Notes: a model not told the origin generated them from the letters alone. Positions 18,006 to 26,990 are shown, numbered from the stretch's first letter. The stretch: DNA of 64,000 bases from Paenibacillus glycanilyticus (GCF_030161375.1 NZ_BSSQ01000001.1:650672-714671), one strand, 5' to 3'. Program-made: numbers and translations.

Positions 18006-18062
18006 AAACCCGCTTGGCATGCTGCCGCTCACAAGAGATACGGCAAGCCAAGCGGGTTTTAT
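18006..18062. terminator. rho-independent terminator after msrA
   Basis: AAACCCGCTTGGC and GCCAAGCGGGTTT form the outer stem, with TGCCG/CGGCA inside, followed by TTTTAT on the plus strand. It lies between convergent genes and may also serve the PNPOx-fold gene on the minus strand. Confidence 0.85.
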
Positions 18063-18075
18063 AGTTAGATAGGAA

Positions 18076-18555
18076 TCAACGTCGTTTTTTGGACATGTCA
18101 TCCAACTTGGTGCGTTCCTTCTCAAACTTCATAAACGGAACGCCCCAACCGCAGCTTTTTTGCACGGAGACAACGTCAATTTCGAATATTTGCCTTACGA
18201 TTCTTTCTTCGAATCCGGAGAAATGCTCATTCAAGTTTGAGGAATACTCCTCTGTCCCTTTATCCAGCACCTTCCCCCGGCCATAAACCCTTAATATTAA
18301 AGGCTCGTCTTCAAAACTGCACCACATGAACGTAATCTTTTTATTCTGATTGAGATGGTTTGCCGTCTCGTTGCCGCTTCCGTAATAATCCAGATATAAA
18401 ATTTTGGACTCGCCAAGTATTCGGAGCGTGTCGTAACCTTTGGGAGACACGCTGACTTCGCCTGCTTCCGACGGGGCTGTACCCACAAAGAAAAGATGCT
18501 GGTTGCAAATAAACTCCCTGATCTCCGGTGTAATGGTATCAAAAAAAGCGGCCAT
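18076..18555 (-). CDS. pyridoxamine 5'-phosphate oxidase-fold flavin-binding family protein
   Basis: 159 residues of the PNPOx-like split-barrel family. MAAFFDTITPEIREFICNQH and FVGTAPSEAGEVSVSPKGYDT are typical of the small single-domain members, with LYLDYYGSGNETANHL as the flavin-contact strand and a C-terminal CGWGVPFMKFEKERTKLDD. Members bind FMN or F420 and reduce small molecules; this branch has no assigned substrate and is not the vitamin B6 oxidase PdxH. GGGGAGAGG precedes the ATG. It is convergent with msrA and codirectional with the YhdH-type reductase upstream (54-base gap). Confidence 0.83.
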   Translation of the reverse strand: MAAFFDTITPEIREFICNQHLFFVGTAPSEAGEVSVSPKGYDTLRILGESKILYLDYYGSGNETANHLNQNKKITFMWCSFEDEPLILRVYGRGKVLDKGTEEYSSNLNEHFSGFEERIVRQIFEIDVVSVQKSCGWGVPFMKFEKERTKLDDMSKKRR

Positions 18556-18608
18556 GGCGATCCTCTCCCCTGAAAATCTATAGTCCCTTTATAAGCTTGT
18601 AATTTATC

Positions 18609-19610
18609 TTAGCCAAGCTTTACGATCGTCCTGCCGCGCACCTGGCCTTGAAGAATGCGGGCAAGTTCACCCGGAAGTTGCTCTAGGCTGATTTCATTTA
18701 CGATTGCGGTGCTCAGCATCGTTGGCTTCAAGTCTGTAGATAGGCGTTCCCACACCTTGCGGCGCAGCTCCATCGGGCACTCCACCGAATCGATGCCAAG
18801 CCAATTCACTCCTCTTAAGATGAACGGATAGACGGAAGTCTCAACCTCGATACCGCCGGTTAATCCGCTTGTTGCGACAGATCCGCCGTATTGAAGCGTG
18901 CTGAGCAGATAAGATAATGTTTTGCCTCCCACCGGATCCACAGCCGCGGCCCAGAGCGGACGCCGGATTGGCTTGCGCTCCGTTTCCGTCAGCTCATCCC
19001 GGTGAATGACGCGAGCGGCACCAAGTTCCTTCAGATAAGCTTCTTCGTTCATTCTTCCCGTGCTTGCCGTCACCTCGTAACCGCGTTTGGCAAGAATGTT
19101 AACGGCGACGCTGCCTACCCCGCCGCTGGCGCCGGCCACTACAACCGGACCTTTCTCCGGCGCAAGTCCATTGTCCTCCAGCCGCTGTACGGATAACGCT
19201 GCCGTAAAGCCCGCCGTGCCAAGAATCATGGCCTCGCGGAGAGTAAGTCCTTCCGGCAGAGGAACAACCCAACTTGCGGGAACGCGTGCCAGCTCGCTGT
19301 AACCTCCATCATGCGTCACGCCTAGTCCGTAACTCGTTACAATGACTTGGTCGCCCGGTTTATATCGGGGATCGCTTGATTCCGTCACGGTTCCGGACAG
19401 ATCTATGCCGGGAATATGAGGGTAGCTTTGCACCATGCGTCCCAGGATCCCAACCAACCCGTCTTTATAGTTCACGCTGGAGTAGGCGACTTGCACAGTC
19501 ACTTCTCCTTCCGGCAGGTCCGCAGCCGTCAAGTTTCTAATTGCGAGCTTCGGCTTCTCCGTCTCATTGCCGTCCGCTACTAATGCACGAAAGTTATCCA
19601 TGTTGTACAT
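18609..19610 (-). CDS. YhdH/YhfP family quinone oxidoreductase (acrylyl-CoA reductase type)
   Basis: 333 residues of the zinc-free medium-chain dehydrogenase/reductase superfamily. The family blocks are SSVNYKDGLVGILGRMVQSYPHIPGIDLSGTV (spans about 45-76), GYSELARVPA, GTAGFTAALSV, the NADPH-binding VVVAGASGGVGSVAVNILAKRGYEV, and AAVDPVGG. YhdH/AcuI homologues reduce acryloyl-CoA and other enoyl or quinone substrates with NADPH in the cytoplasm. Two candidate ATGs (19610 and 19601) straddle the ideal spacing from AAGGAG. An O-methyltransferase gene lies 26 bases upstream on the same strand, so they probably share a transcript controlled by the divergent LysR regulator. Confidence 0.87.
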   Translation of the reverse strand: MYNMDNFRALVADGNETEKPKLAIRNLTAADLPEGEVTVQVAYSSVNYKDGLVGILGRMVQSYPHIPGIDLSGTVTESSDPRYKPGDQVIVTSYGLGVTHDGGYSELARVPASWVVPLPEGLTLREAMILGTAGFTAALSVQRLEDNGLAPEKGPVVVAGASGGVGSVAVNILAKRGYEVTASTGRMNEEAYLKELGAARVIHRDELTETERKPIRRPLWAAAVDPVGGKTLSYLLSTLQYGGSVATSGLTGGIEVETSVYPFILRGVNWLGIDSVECPMELRRKVWERLSTDLKPTMLSTAIVNEISLEQLPGELARILQGQVRGRTIVKLG

Positions 19611-19636
19611 CCACTCCTTCGGTTTTGTTACTTATT

Positions 19637-20308
19637 TTACTCCTGCACAATCCCAAGCGCAAAGCCGTCATAACCTTTGGCTCCAACCGTCTGAACAGCC
19701 GTTGCGCTTACTCTCGGTTCCTCCGAGAGCAGGTCCATAAAATTGCGTATCCCTTGAACGCGGGGATCCGTGCTGTGCTTGCTGATGACTTCTCCCTCGC
19801 GAACGACATTGTCTGCCATGATAACGGTACCCGGACGGGAAAATCGCAGCGCCCATTGCAGATAGAAGGGATTATTAGGTTTATCCGCATCTATAAAGAT
19901 AAGATCAAATGGCGCTTCGCCTTCCTCTCTAAGCTTGGCTAACTGTTCCAACGCCTCTCCTACTCTTATTTCTACCTTGTGGCTGACCCCGGCCAGCGCC
20001 ATGTTTTGCCGTGCGGTCTCCGCATGATGCGGGTCAAGCTCCAGGGTGATCAGCTTCCCGTTATCCGGAAGAGCCCTTGCCATCCAGACCGTGCTGTAGC
20101 CTCCCAATGTTCCGATCTCCAGAATCCGCGTTGCACCAATCATCCTTGCATACAGATTCAATAGTTTTCCTTGGTTTGGAGCAACGTCAATTGCTGGCAG
20201 ATCAGCCTGCTTATTATTTTGCAGCACCTGCTCCATAATCGAATCCTGCTGGACTAAACGCTCCGACAAGTAATCGTCTACCTTTTCCCAAGTGTGCAGC
20301 GTACTCAT
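19637..20308 (-). CDS. O-methyltransferase, SAM-dependent (family 3)
   Basis: About 223 residues from the ATG at 20308 (MSTLHTWEKVDDYLSERL), preceded by AGGAGAAGTGG; the frame is open for 32 more codons upstream but that sequence is AT-rich and not protein-like. SAM-binding motif I is ILEIGTLGGYSTVWMARALP, with LELDPHHAETARQNMALAGV, then DLIFIDADKPNNPFYLQWAL, which carries the metal-binding Asp residues, and GTVIMADNVVREG. This is the catechol/caffeoyl-CoA O-methyltransferase family (Methyltransf_3), divalent-metal dependent. Small bacterial members methylate catechols or other phenols. Divergent from the LysR gene at 20447. Confidence 0.88.
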   Translation of the reverse strand: MSTLHTWEKVDDYLSERLVQQDSIMEQVLQNNKQADLPAIDVAPNQGKLLNLYARMIGATRILEIGTLGGYSTVWMARALPDNGKLITLELDPHHAETARQNMALAGVSHKVEIRVGEALEQLAKLREEGEAPFDLIFIDADKPNNPFYLQWALRFSRPGTVIMADNVVREGEVISKHSTDPRVQGIRNFMDLLSEEPRVSATAVQTVGAKGYDGFALGIVQE

Positions 20309-20446
20309 GTTTACCACTTCTCCTCGCTTTGGGATAACTTCTACTTCCATCATAAGCGAGTTATAATGATAAAAATAATATATGTTTTTGCTTAACTTAT
20401 ACATTATATATATGAGTTTATTCTAAGTTGGAGGGGGAATCCCGTT

Positions 20447-21358
20447 TTGCTAAATCTGCATGCCTTACGGTTGTTCCATACGATTGCTTCAGTAGGAAGC
20501 GTAACCAAAGCGTCTGAATGGTTGAATATTAGCCAGCCGGCTATTACCGCGCAGATTAAGAAATTCGAGAAGGAATTGGGGCTTCCGCTGTTCAAACCTC
20601 AAGGAAGAGGAATCGCGCTTACCGATGCCGGCGAGGAGCTTGCCGTGCTAGCGAAGAGGTTATTTGCCGTGGAGCATCAGATCGAGCAGTTCGCCTCCAA
20701 TTACGCAAGCGGCACGGTTGGCAGCATTAGGATGGCGGCTACCTATTTGCCCGCAAACTTCCTCATCCCGGCATGGATCGCTAAGTTTAAGCAGAAGTAT
20801 AATCAGGTCGAGATGAACATTACAACGACCAACTCCAGCGGAGCCTTGCAGCAACTGCTGGATGTTGAGGTTGATATCGCAATATTTGGCGGAATAGCCG
20901 AGCGTTACCCGGAAACAATTCAGACGGAAGAGTTATTTGAGGATGAATTATGGTTTGTTGTCGCGCCGGGCCACCGCTATGCCAATCGGCAGGTCACATT
21001 ATCCGAGATGATGAACGAACCGTTTGTCATGCGCGAAGAAGGAAGTTCGACGCGGGAACGGCTCTTTTCCTTGTGCCGCACGCACAACGCCTCCGTTCCG
21101 ACCATTTCGCTGCAATTTAACGGGTTGCATGAAGCGATTACCGCCGTTATCGCAGGTTATGGAGCAAACTTTGTATCGTCGCTTGTCGTGCGCGAATACG
21201 TCGAGCGCGGCGAATTAGCACGCGTGTACGTGGAGGGCATCCATCTCAAGAATACGATTGCGATTTGTACCCGGCGCAACGAACCTCTTCCCGCTTCAGC
21301 CATGAATCTGGTGCGGATGATTAGGTCTCTGCCTACTCCCCCGCCCGGTCATACCTGA
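20447..21358 (+). CDS. LysR-family transcriptional regulator
   Basis: 303 residues. The N-terminal winged helix-turn-helix is LRLFHTIASVGSVTKASEWL / ISQPAITAQIKKFEKELGL, followed by the linker helix and a periplasmic-binding-like effector domain (about 90-290). The TTG at 20447 is the start, with GGAGGGGGAA upstream. It is transcribed away from the O-methyltransferase and YhdH genes, the usual layout for a LysR activator of a neighbouring operon, so it probably controls them in response to an unknown small molecule. Its last 26 bases overlap the 3' end of the convergent acetyltransferase gene. Confidence 0.9.
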   Translation: MLNLHALRLFHTIASVGSVTKASEWLNISQPAITAQIKKFEKELGLPLFKPQGRGIALTDAGEELAVLAKRLFAVEHQIEQFASNYASGTVGSIRMAATYLPANFLIPAWIAKFKQKYNQVEMNITTTNSSGALQQLLDVEVDIAIFGGIAERYPETIQTEELFEDELWFVVAPGHRYANRQVTLSEMMNEPFVMREEGSSTRERLFSLCRTHNASVPTISLQFNGLHEAITAVIAGYGANFVSSLVVREYVERGELARVYVEGIHLKNTIAICTRRNEPLPASAMNLVRMIRSLPTPPPGHT

Positions 21359-21884
21359 TTAACCAGCAATCCCGGTATTCGCCTTCATGCCATTCATGCT
21401 TCTCTAGCAGCTTTACTTTCTTGAAGCCGGCTTTCTCATAGACATGCAACGCCCGCGAGTTCCAGGCTTGCGGGTCCATGACGATTGTCCTTGCTCCCCG
21501 CTCCTGCTCAAGATAACGGACAGTCTCCCGAATGAGCGCCGAACCAATCCCTTTGTTCCAATAGGAGGGCTCCCCAATAAACTGGTCCATGCCATAAATC
21601 TTGACGTCCTTCTCATCCGCGAGACCGTAAATCTTCCTCTCCTCGGCTTCAATCTCATAGAATTGCAAATAACCAATGTCGGTGCCGCCCGATTGAATAA
21701 TACAACGCGTATTCTCATCCGGTTCCTGGTAGAAATGCTCTTGTACCATTGCCGCATCATGCGGCTTGTCCCTGCCGCCGTAATAGGCCAGCACAACCGG
21801 ATCGCTGAGCCAGTGGACCAACCGCTTGGCATCCTCCGCTTCAAGTGTGCGAAGACTAATTTCTCCCTTATGAAAAAGAATCAT
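21333..21884 (-). CDS. GNAT acetyltransferase resembling aminoglycoside AAC(6')
   Basis: 183 residues of the Acetyltransf_8 GNAT branch. The blocks FIGEPSYWNKGIGSALIRET (acetyl-CoA loop), MDPQAWNSRALHVYEKAGFKKV and HEWHEGEYRDCWLIRYD strongly resemble AAC(6') aminoglycoside N-acetyltransferases, for example the acetyltransferase half of the AacA-AphD protein. Genes of this type in environmental Paenibacillus and Bacillus are often intrinsic and chromosomal; whether this one modifies aminoglycosides cannot be told from sequence. It overlaps the LysR gene end by 26 bases on opposite strands. No mobile element flanks it. Confidence 0.8.
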   Translation of the reverse strand: MILFHKGEISLRTLEAEDAKRLVHWLSDPVVLAYYGGRDKPHDAAMVQEHFYQEPDENTRCIIQSGGTDIGYLQFYEIEAEERKIYGLADEKDVKIYGMDQFIGEPSYWNKGIGSALIRETVRYLEQERGARTIVMDPQAWNSRALHVYEKAGFKKVKLLEKHEWHEGEYRDCWLIRYDRAGE

Positions 21885-21905
21885 CCGTTCACCCCATCGA
21901 TAGAA

Positions 21906-22742
21906 TTATTTGATCAAATGCTGCCTGTAAGACAGCGGAGCTACGCCCATGATTTGGCGGAAAATTTTACTGAAATACGAGGGATTCGCTATGCCTACGC
22001 GATAACCCACTTCTGATAAGGGCAATGTCGTTTTGCGCAGCAGCGCACAAGCATGGCGGATTCGCGTCGCCTGGGTATATGCAACGATGGTCGTGCCTGT
22101 CGATTCCTTGAACAGATGAGCGACATGATAAGGCGACAAATGAAGGCTGCTGGCCAGATCCTCCAGCCGGAACGGCTCCGCGTAATGCTTCTCGATCCAG
22201 CCGATAATGTCTTCGACGCGATGATTATGGTACTTGAGATAAGCCGATCCGCCATCCGGACTTTGCTTCAATTGATGTACAAGGCTGAGCAAAAAAACGC
22301 CCCTATTTTCCTCGAACTCCGTCTCTCCCATGCCGCCCATCGTTTGGCCAAACTGCTTAAGAAGAGCCGCAAACGGCTCGGTCTCCGCCATTGCGTTAAC
22401 CGGATGCACATTTGCCTGCTGCAGCATCAAGCGCTGGAAGAAGCTCTTAAGGCTAGGGAAATCATTCAAATAGCCTTGCAGCACGGCCGGCTCGAATTGC
22501 AGCACGCTCCTAATAAAAGGTTCGTCCGACGTCACGTGCACTTGAATGCGGTGCATCTGGAATGGCGGGAATACAAGCAGCGTTTGAGGTTCAATCGAAT
22601 AGGATTTCCCGTCTATGATGAGCAGTCCCTTGCCTTCATGCACATAAGTAAGCTCCATTTGGGAATGCGCGTGAAACACCTCTTGGAAAAATTCCGTTGA
22701 CGTTCTGCGATATTCGTATTGGAACCAGTTCGCCCCTAGCAA
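21906..22742 (-). CDS. AraC-family regulator with cupin N-terminal domain
   Basis: 278 residues if the TTG at 22742 is used; AAGGGGGAG stands six bases before it, whereas a further in-frame TTG at 22772 has no SD. The cupin-like sensor occupies about 1-150 (FHAHSQMELTYVHEGKGLLIIDG, FPPFQMHRIQVHV). The C-terminal pair of AraC helix-turn-helix motifs occupies about 175-275 (LASSLHLSPYHVAHLFKEST and VGIANPSYFSKIFRQ). It is divergent from the two Gfo/Idh genes and is the likely sugar-responsive regulator of that pair. Confidence 0.87.
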   Translation of the reverse strand: MLGANWFQYEYRRTSTEFFQEVFHAHSQMELTYVHEGKGLLIIDGKSYSIEPQTLLVFPPFQMHRIQVHVTSDEPFIRSVLQFEPAVLQGYLNDFPSLKSFFQRLMLQQANVHPVNAMAETEPFAALLKQFGQTMGGMGETEFEENRGVFLLSLVHQLKQSPDGGSAYLKYHNHRVEDIIGWIEKHYAEPFRLEDLASSLHLSPYHVAHLFKESTGTTIVAYTQATRIRHACALLRKTTLPLSEVGYRVGIANPSYFSKIFRQIMGVAPLSYRQHLIK

Positions 22743-22863
22743 TTGTTTCTCCCCCTTTCTAAATAACCGCAAGATATAAACATTTTACCGCAAAATCAAG
22801 CGACAAAGCCGATCATTTTCCATATATTCTAGAAGCAATTCCAATAAAGGAGCTGTTTCTCGC

Positions 22864-23937
22864 TTGAATAAGACAGACGGCATGAATTATGCGCCGCAAG
22901 GCAAACCAAACCCCGTTGTAGCGCCAGGCGAATTCCGATTCGCTGCAATCGCATTGGATCACGGACATGTGTACGGCATGTGTAACGGGCTTATCGAAGC
23001 AGGCGGAGAGCTGGTTTACGTGTACGATCCAGATCCGGAGAAAGTAGCCAGATTCGTAGAGAAATACCCTGAGGCCATAGCGGCGGCTTCGGAAGAGGAG
23101 ATTTTTGCGGATGCCCGCATTGGGCTTGTTGCTTCCGCGGCGATTACATCCGAGCGTTGTGCGCTTGGCCTTCGGGTTATGCGGGCGGGCAAGGACTATT
23201 TCACGGACAAAGCGCCGCTTACCACTCTGGAGCAACTCGCGGACGCCAAACGGGTTGCCGCCGAGACCGGCCGCAAATATATGGTTTATTACGGGGAAAG
23301 GCTGCATAACGAAGGCGCGTTGTTCGCCGGTCAGTTGATAGATCAAGGCGCGATTGGCCGAGTTGTGCAGGTTATGGGCTGGGGACCGCATCGGACGAAT
23401 GCACAAGGAAGACCGGAATGGTTCTTCGAACGCGAGAAGTACGGTGGCATTATTTGCGATATCGGCAGCCATCAGATCGAACAGTTTCTGTCTTATACGG
23501 GAGCTAAGGATGCCAAGGTTGTACAATCCCGGATAGCCAACTACCACCATAAGCAATATCCGGAGCTTGAGGATTACGGCGATGTGATGCTGACGGGCGA
23601 TAACGGGGCGGCGGCCTACTTCCGAGTGGACTGGCTGACGCCGGACGGATTGAGTACTTGGGGAGATGGCCGGACGCTGATCGTTGGAACAAACGGTTAC
23701 ATTGAGGTGCGCAAATACGTGGATCTCGCCCGCAGTTCCGAAGGGGATCAGGTGTATATGGCCAATCACGAGGGCGAGTATCATTTTTCCGTAAAAGGTC
23801 AGGTTGGCTTCCCGTTTTTCGGACAGCTTATTCTTGACTGCATCCACCGTACGGAGAATGCGATGACACAGGAGCATGCCTTCAAAGTTGCCGAGCTTAG
23901 CGTATTAGCCCAAAATCTTGCGGAACGCATGGAATAG
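22864..23937 (+). CDS. Gfo/Idh/MocA family oxidoreductase (atypical nucleotide-binding loop)
   Basis: 357 residues. The overall plan is Gfo/Idh/MocA: a Rossmann half (about 20-150) and an alpha/beta domain with the catalytic-region histidine in CDIGSHQIEQFL. Two signatures are altered: the nucleotide loop reads AIALDHGHVYGM instead of GxGxxG, and the usual EKP motif is DKAPLT. The start is a TTG behind AAAGGAG; an ATG six codons later is an alternative. Members oxidise or epimerise sugars and inositols with NAD(P) in the cytoplasm. The next dehydrogenase follows after 11 bases, forming an operon divergent from an AraC regulator. Substrate unknown. Confidence 0.83.
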   Translation: MNKTDGMNYAPQGKPNPVVAPGEFRFAAIALDHGHVYGMCNGLIEAGGELVYVYDPDPEKVARFVEKYPEAIAAASEEEIFADARIGLVASAAITSERCALGLRVMRAGKDYFTDKAPLTTLEQLADAKRVAAETGRKYMVYYGERLHNEGALFAGQLIDQGAIGRVVQVMGWGPHRTNAQGRPEWFFEREKYGGIICDIGSHQIEQFLSYTGAKDAKVVQSRIANYHHKQYPELEDYGDVMLTGDNGAAAYFRVDWLTPDGLSTWGDGRTLIVGTNGYIEVRKYVDLARSSEGDQVYMANHEGEYHFSVKGQVGFPFFGQLILDCIHRTENAMTQEHAFKVAELSVLAQNLAERME

Positions 23938-23948
23938 GAGAGATTACA

Positions 23949-25103
23949 ATGTTGAAAGTCGCCATTATTGGAGCCGGAGCCATTAGCAGAGCCCATATCG
24001 ATTCTTATTTGAAATTTCCGGAGAGATGCCAGGTCGTTGCGGTTACCGACATCTATGTCGATAAAGCCGAGAAACGCATTGCGGAATGCGGGTTGACCAA
24101 AGCCCAAGCTTTTGCCGATTATACCGAGTTACTAGAGCTAGATATCGACCTTGTCTCCGTCTGCACGCCTCCTTATACCCATGCGGATATTGCCGTACAA
24201 TTCCTCCGGGCGGGCAAACATGTCATGGTCGAAAAACCAATGGCCTCCTCGCTCGAAGAATGCGACGCGATGAACCGGGTAGCGGAGGAGAGCGGCAAGC
24301 TGCTCTCGATTGTGGCTCAGAATCGCTTCCGTACGCCGATGATGAAGCTGAAATCCGTTCTTGATAGTGGGCTGATTGGCCCTGTTGTTCACTCGCAGAT
24401 CGACTCCTACTGGTGGCGCGGCCACTCTTACTACGATCTGTGGTGGCGCGGAACTTGGGAGAAGGAAGGCGGCGGCTGCACGCTTAACCATGCCGTCCAC
24501 CATATCGACGCGCTGCTGTGGATGATGGGCCGGCCTACCGAATTGCAAGCTTTCATGAGCAATACGTCGCATGATAATGCGGAGGTTGAGGATATTTCGA
24601 TCGCGATGCTGAAGTTCGCCGGTGGCGGACTTGGCCAGATTACGAGCTCCGTTGTCCATCACGGCGAAGAGCAGCAACTGATCTTCCAAGGCAAGGACGC
24701 CCGGATCTCCGCTCCGTGGAAGCTTGTCGCTTCCAGCTCGATGGACAATGGCTTCCCTACTCCGAATCAGGCTCTCGCATCGGAGATTCAAGCTTATTAT
24801 GACAACCTTCCGGAGGTCGCCTATGAGGGACATGTCGGACAGATTGACAACGTATTGTCGGCTATCGAACGGGGTGAGCAGCTACTCATCGACGGGCATA
24901 GCGGCCGGGCAACGTTGGAGCTGATACTCGGCATCTATAAGTCGGCAAGCACCGGGGAAAAAGTCACGTTCCCGCTTGCTGCGGACGATCCGTTCTACAC
25001 GCGCCAAGGCATTCAGGACAATGTTCCGCATTTCTACGAGAAAAGCGCCTCCGTCGAGAACTTCCAAGACCGGGCGATTACAACGGGAAGCAATTTGAAA
25101 TAA
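23949..25103 (+). CDS. Gfo/Idh/MocA family oxidoreductase
   Basis: 384 residues with the canonical family motifs: VAIIGAGAISRAHIDSYL (Rossmann glycine loop) at the N-terminus, VSVCTPPYTHADIAVQFLRAGKHVMVEKPMA (about 70-100) with the EKP lysine, and GGCTLNHAVHHIDALLWMMG with the catalytic histidine. NAD(P)-dependent sugar or cyclitol dehydrogenase, cytoplasmic. GGAGAG precedes the ATG, 11 bases after the preceding dehydrogenase, so both are expressed together; paired dehydrogenases of this family often carry out successive oxidation and reduction steps on a sugar. A strong hairpin follows. Confidence 0.9.
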   Translation: MLKVAIIGAGAISRAHIDSYLKFPERCQVVAVTDIYVDKAEKRIAECGLTKAQAFADYTELLELDIDLVSVCTPPYTHADIAVQFLRAGKHVMVEKPMASSLEECDAMNRVAEESGKLLSIVAQNRFRTPMMKLKSVLDSGLIGPVVHSQIDSYWWRGHSYYDLWWRGTWEKEGGGCTLNHAVHHIDALLWMMGRPTELQAFMSNTSHDNAEVEDISIAMLKFAGGGLGQITSSVVHHGEEQQLIFQGKDARISAPWKLVASSSMDNGFPTPNQALASEIQAYYDNLPEVAYEGHVGQIDNVLSAIERGEQLLIDGHSGRATLELILGIYKSASTGEKVTFPLAADDPFYTRQGIQDNVPHFYEKSASVENFQDRAITTGSNLK

Positions 25104-25109
25104 AATAGT

Positions 25110-25141
25110 GGGGAGATGATCCCGTAGCGATCATCTTCCCC
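25110..25141 (+). terminator. terminator hairpin after the dehydrogenase operon
   Basis: GGGGAGATGATC and GATCATCTTCCCC form a near-perfect stem directly after the stop codon; the following sequence is A-rich rather than T-rich. Confidence 0.7.
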
Positions 25142-25149
25142 GAATAAAT

Positions 25150-25184
25150 AAAGCCGTGAAAACCCAATTGGTCTTCACGGCTTT
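25150..25184 (-). terminator. terminator of the GH51 gene
   Basis: AAAGCCGTGAA pairs with TTCACGGCTTT. On the minus strand it follows the GH51 stop by 10 bases and is followed by ATTTATT. Confidence 0.75.
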
Positions 25185-25193
25185 CCCTATTTA

Positions 25194-26672
25194 TTATTGC
25201 TCGATCCGCAAAGTGACTACCGAAGCTGCCGGCAAGTTGAGGCTCAGCTTGCCATCTTCGATATTCGCTTCATAATAAGGCTTCACGCTAACGTTCGCCG
25301 GTTCCTCGAAAGAGTTAAACGCTTGAATTGTATCGGCGGCAAGCAGCTTGCCCGTGCAGGTAAAGCTGCCCTCCGCGCCGCGAAGCTCAAGGTTAATCTC
25401 CGATTGCTCGGATGGATGCAGGTTGTACAGGCTGACATGGATAACGCCGTCTTTCTTGGACGCGGTAACGCCTACTTGATCAAGCTCCTTGCCGTCGGCA
25501 TTTACTTTGCCGAATTGACCATGGATGGCAAGCGCCTCCGCATCCTGATGGACGTTATACATTTCTAGCACATGGTACGTAGGCGTAAGTACGATTTTAT
25601 CGCCTTCGGTCAGGACTACCGCTTGCAGCACATTGACCATTTGAGCGATGTTCGTCATTTGTACGCGATCGCAATGCTTATGGAAAATATGCAGGTTAAT
25701 CGCTGCGACAAGCGCGTCGCGCATCGTATTCTGCTGATACAGGAAGCCCGGATTCGTGCCCGGTTCAACGTTAAACCAAGTCCCCCACTCGTCCACGATC
25801 AGGCCAACGCGTTTGTTCGGATCATAGCGGTCCATAACCGTACTGTGACGAGTAAGAAGCTCGTCCATATATTCGGCTTTCTTCATCGTAATAAACCAAT
25901 CGTTCTCGTCAAATTCCGTTGCGGATCCTTTATCCGCCCAAGTGCCGGGAACCGTGTAATGATGCAAGCTCAGACCACTCATGAAGCGCTCCGCTTTGTT
26001 CATCAGCACGTCGGTCCAGCGGTAATCGTCGGAGCTTGCGCCGCCCGCGATTTTGTACAGCTTATTATCGCCGTATTGGCGAACGTACGTCTGGAAGTTG
26101 CGGTACAGGTCCGCATAATGCTCCGGAAGCATCTCGCCGCCGCAACCCCAGTTCTCGTTGCCCACGCCAAAATATTTCAGCTTCCATGGTTCTTCCCGGC
26201 CGTTCTGCCGGCGCAGATTCGCCATCGGGGAATCGCCGTCGAACGTCATATATTCCACCCATTCGGACATTTCCTGAATGGTTCCGCTGCCTACGTTGCC
26301 GCAAATATAAGGCTCGGCGTCAATCAGCTCGCATAGACGGAAAAACTCATGCGTGCCAAAATGGTTATTTTCCACCACGCCGCCCCAATGCGTATTGACC
26401 ATTCTCTTGCGCGTTTCGCGAGGACCAATGCCGTCTTTCCAATGGTATTCATCGGCGAAGCAACCGCCCGGCCAGCGCAATACCGGAACCTTCAGGTTGC
26501 GGAGCGCTTCGATAACATCGTTGCGGATCCCGTCCGTGTTCGGAATTTCCGAATCTTCCCCTACCCACAAACCTTCATATATACATCTGCCAAGATGTTC
26601 GGCAAAATGACCGTAAATATTCTTATTAATCGTGCCAATCGACCAATCCGCATGTACTACTGCTTTATTCAT
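25194..26672 (-). CDS. abfA: alpha-L-arabinofuranosidase, GH51
   Basis: 492 residues, the usual size of intracellular GH51 enzymes. [18 protein letters not shown] and [20 protein letters not shown] are the N-terminal hallmarks. The acid/base glutamate lies in [12 protein letters not shown] (about residue 173), the nucleophile glutamate in [14 protein letters not shown] (about 294). A C-terminal beta-sandwich ends the protein. No signal peptide, so it removes arabinose from imported arabino-oligosaccharides in the cytoplasm. GGGAGG precedes the ATG. It follows the small cysteine-rich gene by 33 bases on the same strand; no arabinose operon genes adjoin. Confidence 0.94.
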   Translation of the reverse strand: MNKAVVHADWSIGTINKNIYGHFAEHLGRCIYEGLWVGEDSEIPNTDGIRNDVIEALRNLKVPVLRWPGGCFADEYHWKDGIGPRETRKRMVNTHWGGVVENNHFGTHEFFRLCELIDAEPYICGNVGSGTIQEMSEWVEYMTFDGDSPMANLRRQNGREEPWKLKYFGVGNENWGCGGEMLPEHYADLYRNFQTYVRQYGDNKLYKIAGGASSDDYRWTDVLMNKAERFMSGLSLHHYTVPGTWADKGSATEFDENDWFITMKKAEYMDELLTRHSTVMDRYDPNKRVGLIVDEWGTWFNVEPGTNPGFLYQQNTMRDALVAAINLHIFHKHCDRVQMTNIAQMVNVLQAVVLTEGDKIVLTPTYHVLEMYNVHQDAEALAIHGQFGKVNADGKELDQVGVTASKKDGVIHVSLYNLHPSEQSEINLELRGAEGSFTCTGKLLAADTIQAFNSFEEPANVSVKPYYEANIEDGKLSLNLPAASVVTLRIEQ

Positions 26673-26705
26673 CTCAATAAAAGCCTCCCAGAAAGAATAG
26701 AATGA

Positions 26706-26990
26706 TTACACAACTTCCCATAATGACCGTGGATGCGGGCATCCTTTGTCCTTCAGCTTGGCTCGCACTTGAACCAGGCAACCGCAATGCATGCAGGTCG
26801 TGCCATACGACAGACTCGCGCAACTTCCGCAAGCATCCAGCCGTTTCGCGTACAAGGCATCGGACACGCAAACCTCAGGTTTCAATTTGGATAATAAACG
26901 CTGAATCTGCTCGTCCGTCACTCTGACGTCAGCCGAGCAGCCCTTGCAGCCATCCCGCTCCCTCTTACTGACAGATTCTGTGATTGTCAT
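26706..26990 (-). CDS. small cysteine-rich protein, DUF6171-like
   Basis: 94 residues from the ATG at 26990, which has GGGAG upstream; ATG 27008 is an in-frame alternative and longer versions would run through the facing promoter. Nine cysteines in the order CKGC, one in the middle, CGSC, CMHCGC and a final CPHP suggest a zinc-ribbon-like metal-binding protein. The C-terminal pattern CMHCGCLVQVRAKLKDKGCP followed by W matches small Bacillota proteins grouped, from memory, as DUF6171. No function is known. It lies directly upstream of the GH51 gene, possibly on the same transcript. Confidence 0.65.
   Translation of the reverse strand: MTITESVSKRERDGCKGCSADVRVTDEQIQRLLSKLKPEVCVSDALYAKRLDACGSCASLSYGTTCMHCGCLVQVRAKLKDKGCPHPRSLWEVV

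Noticed and set aside
22813..23877. A 354-codon open frame on the minus strand
   Set aside because: It is the antisense of the Gfo/Idh gene at 22864-23937, which has family motifs and an SD; the antisense translation is Arg/His-rich with no recognisable domain.
25572..26336. A 254-codon plus-strand frame inside the GH51 gene
   Set aside because: Antisense of a gene with both catalytic glutamate motifs intact.
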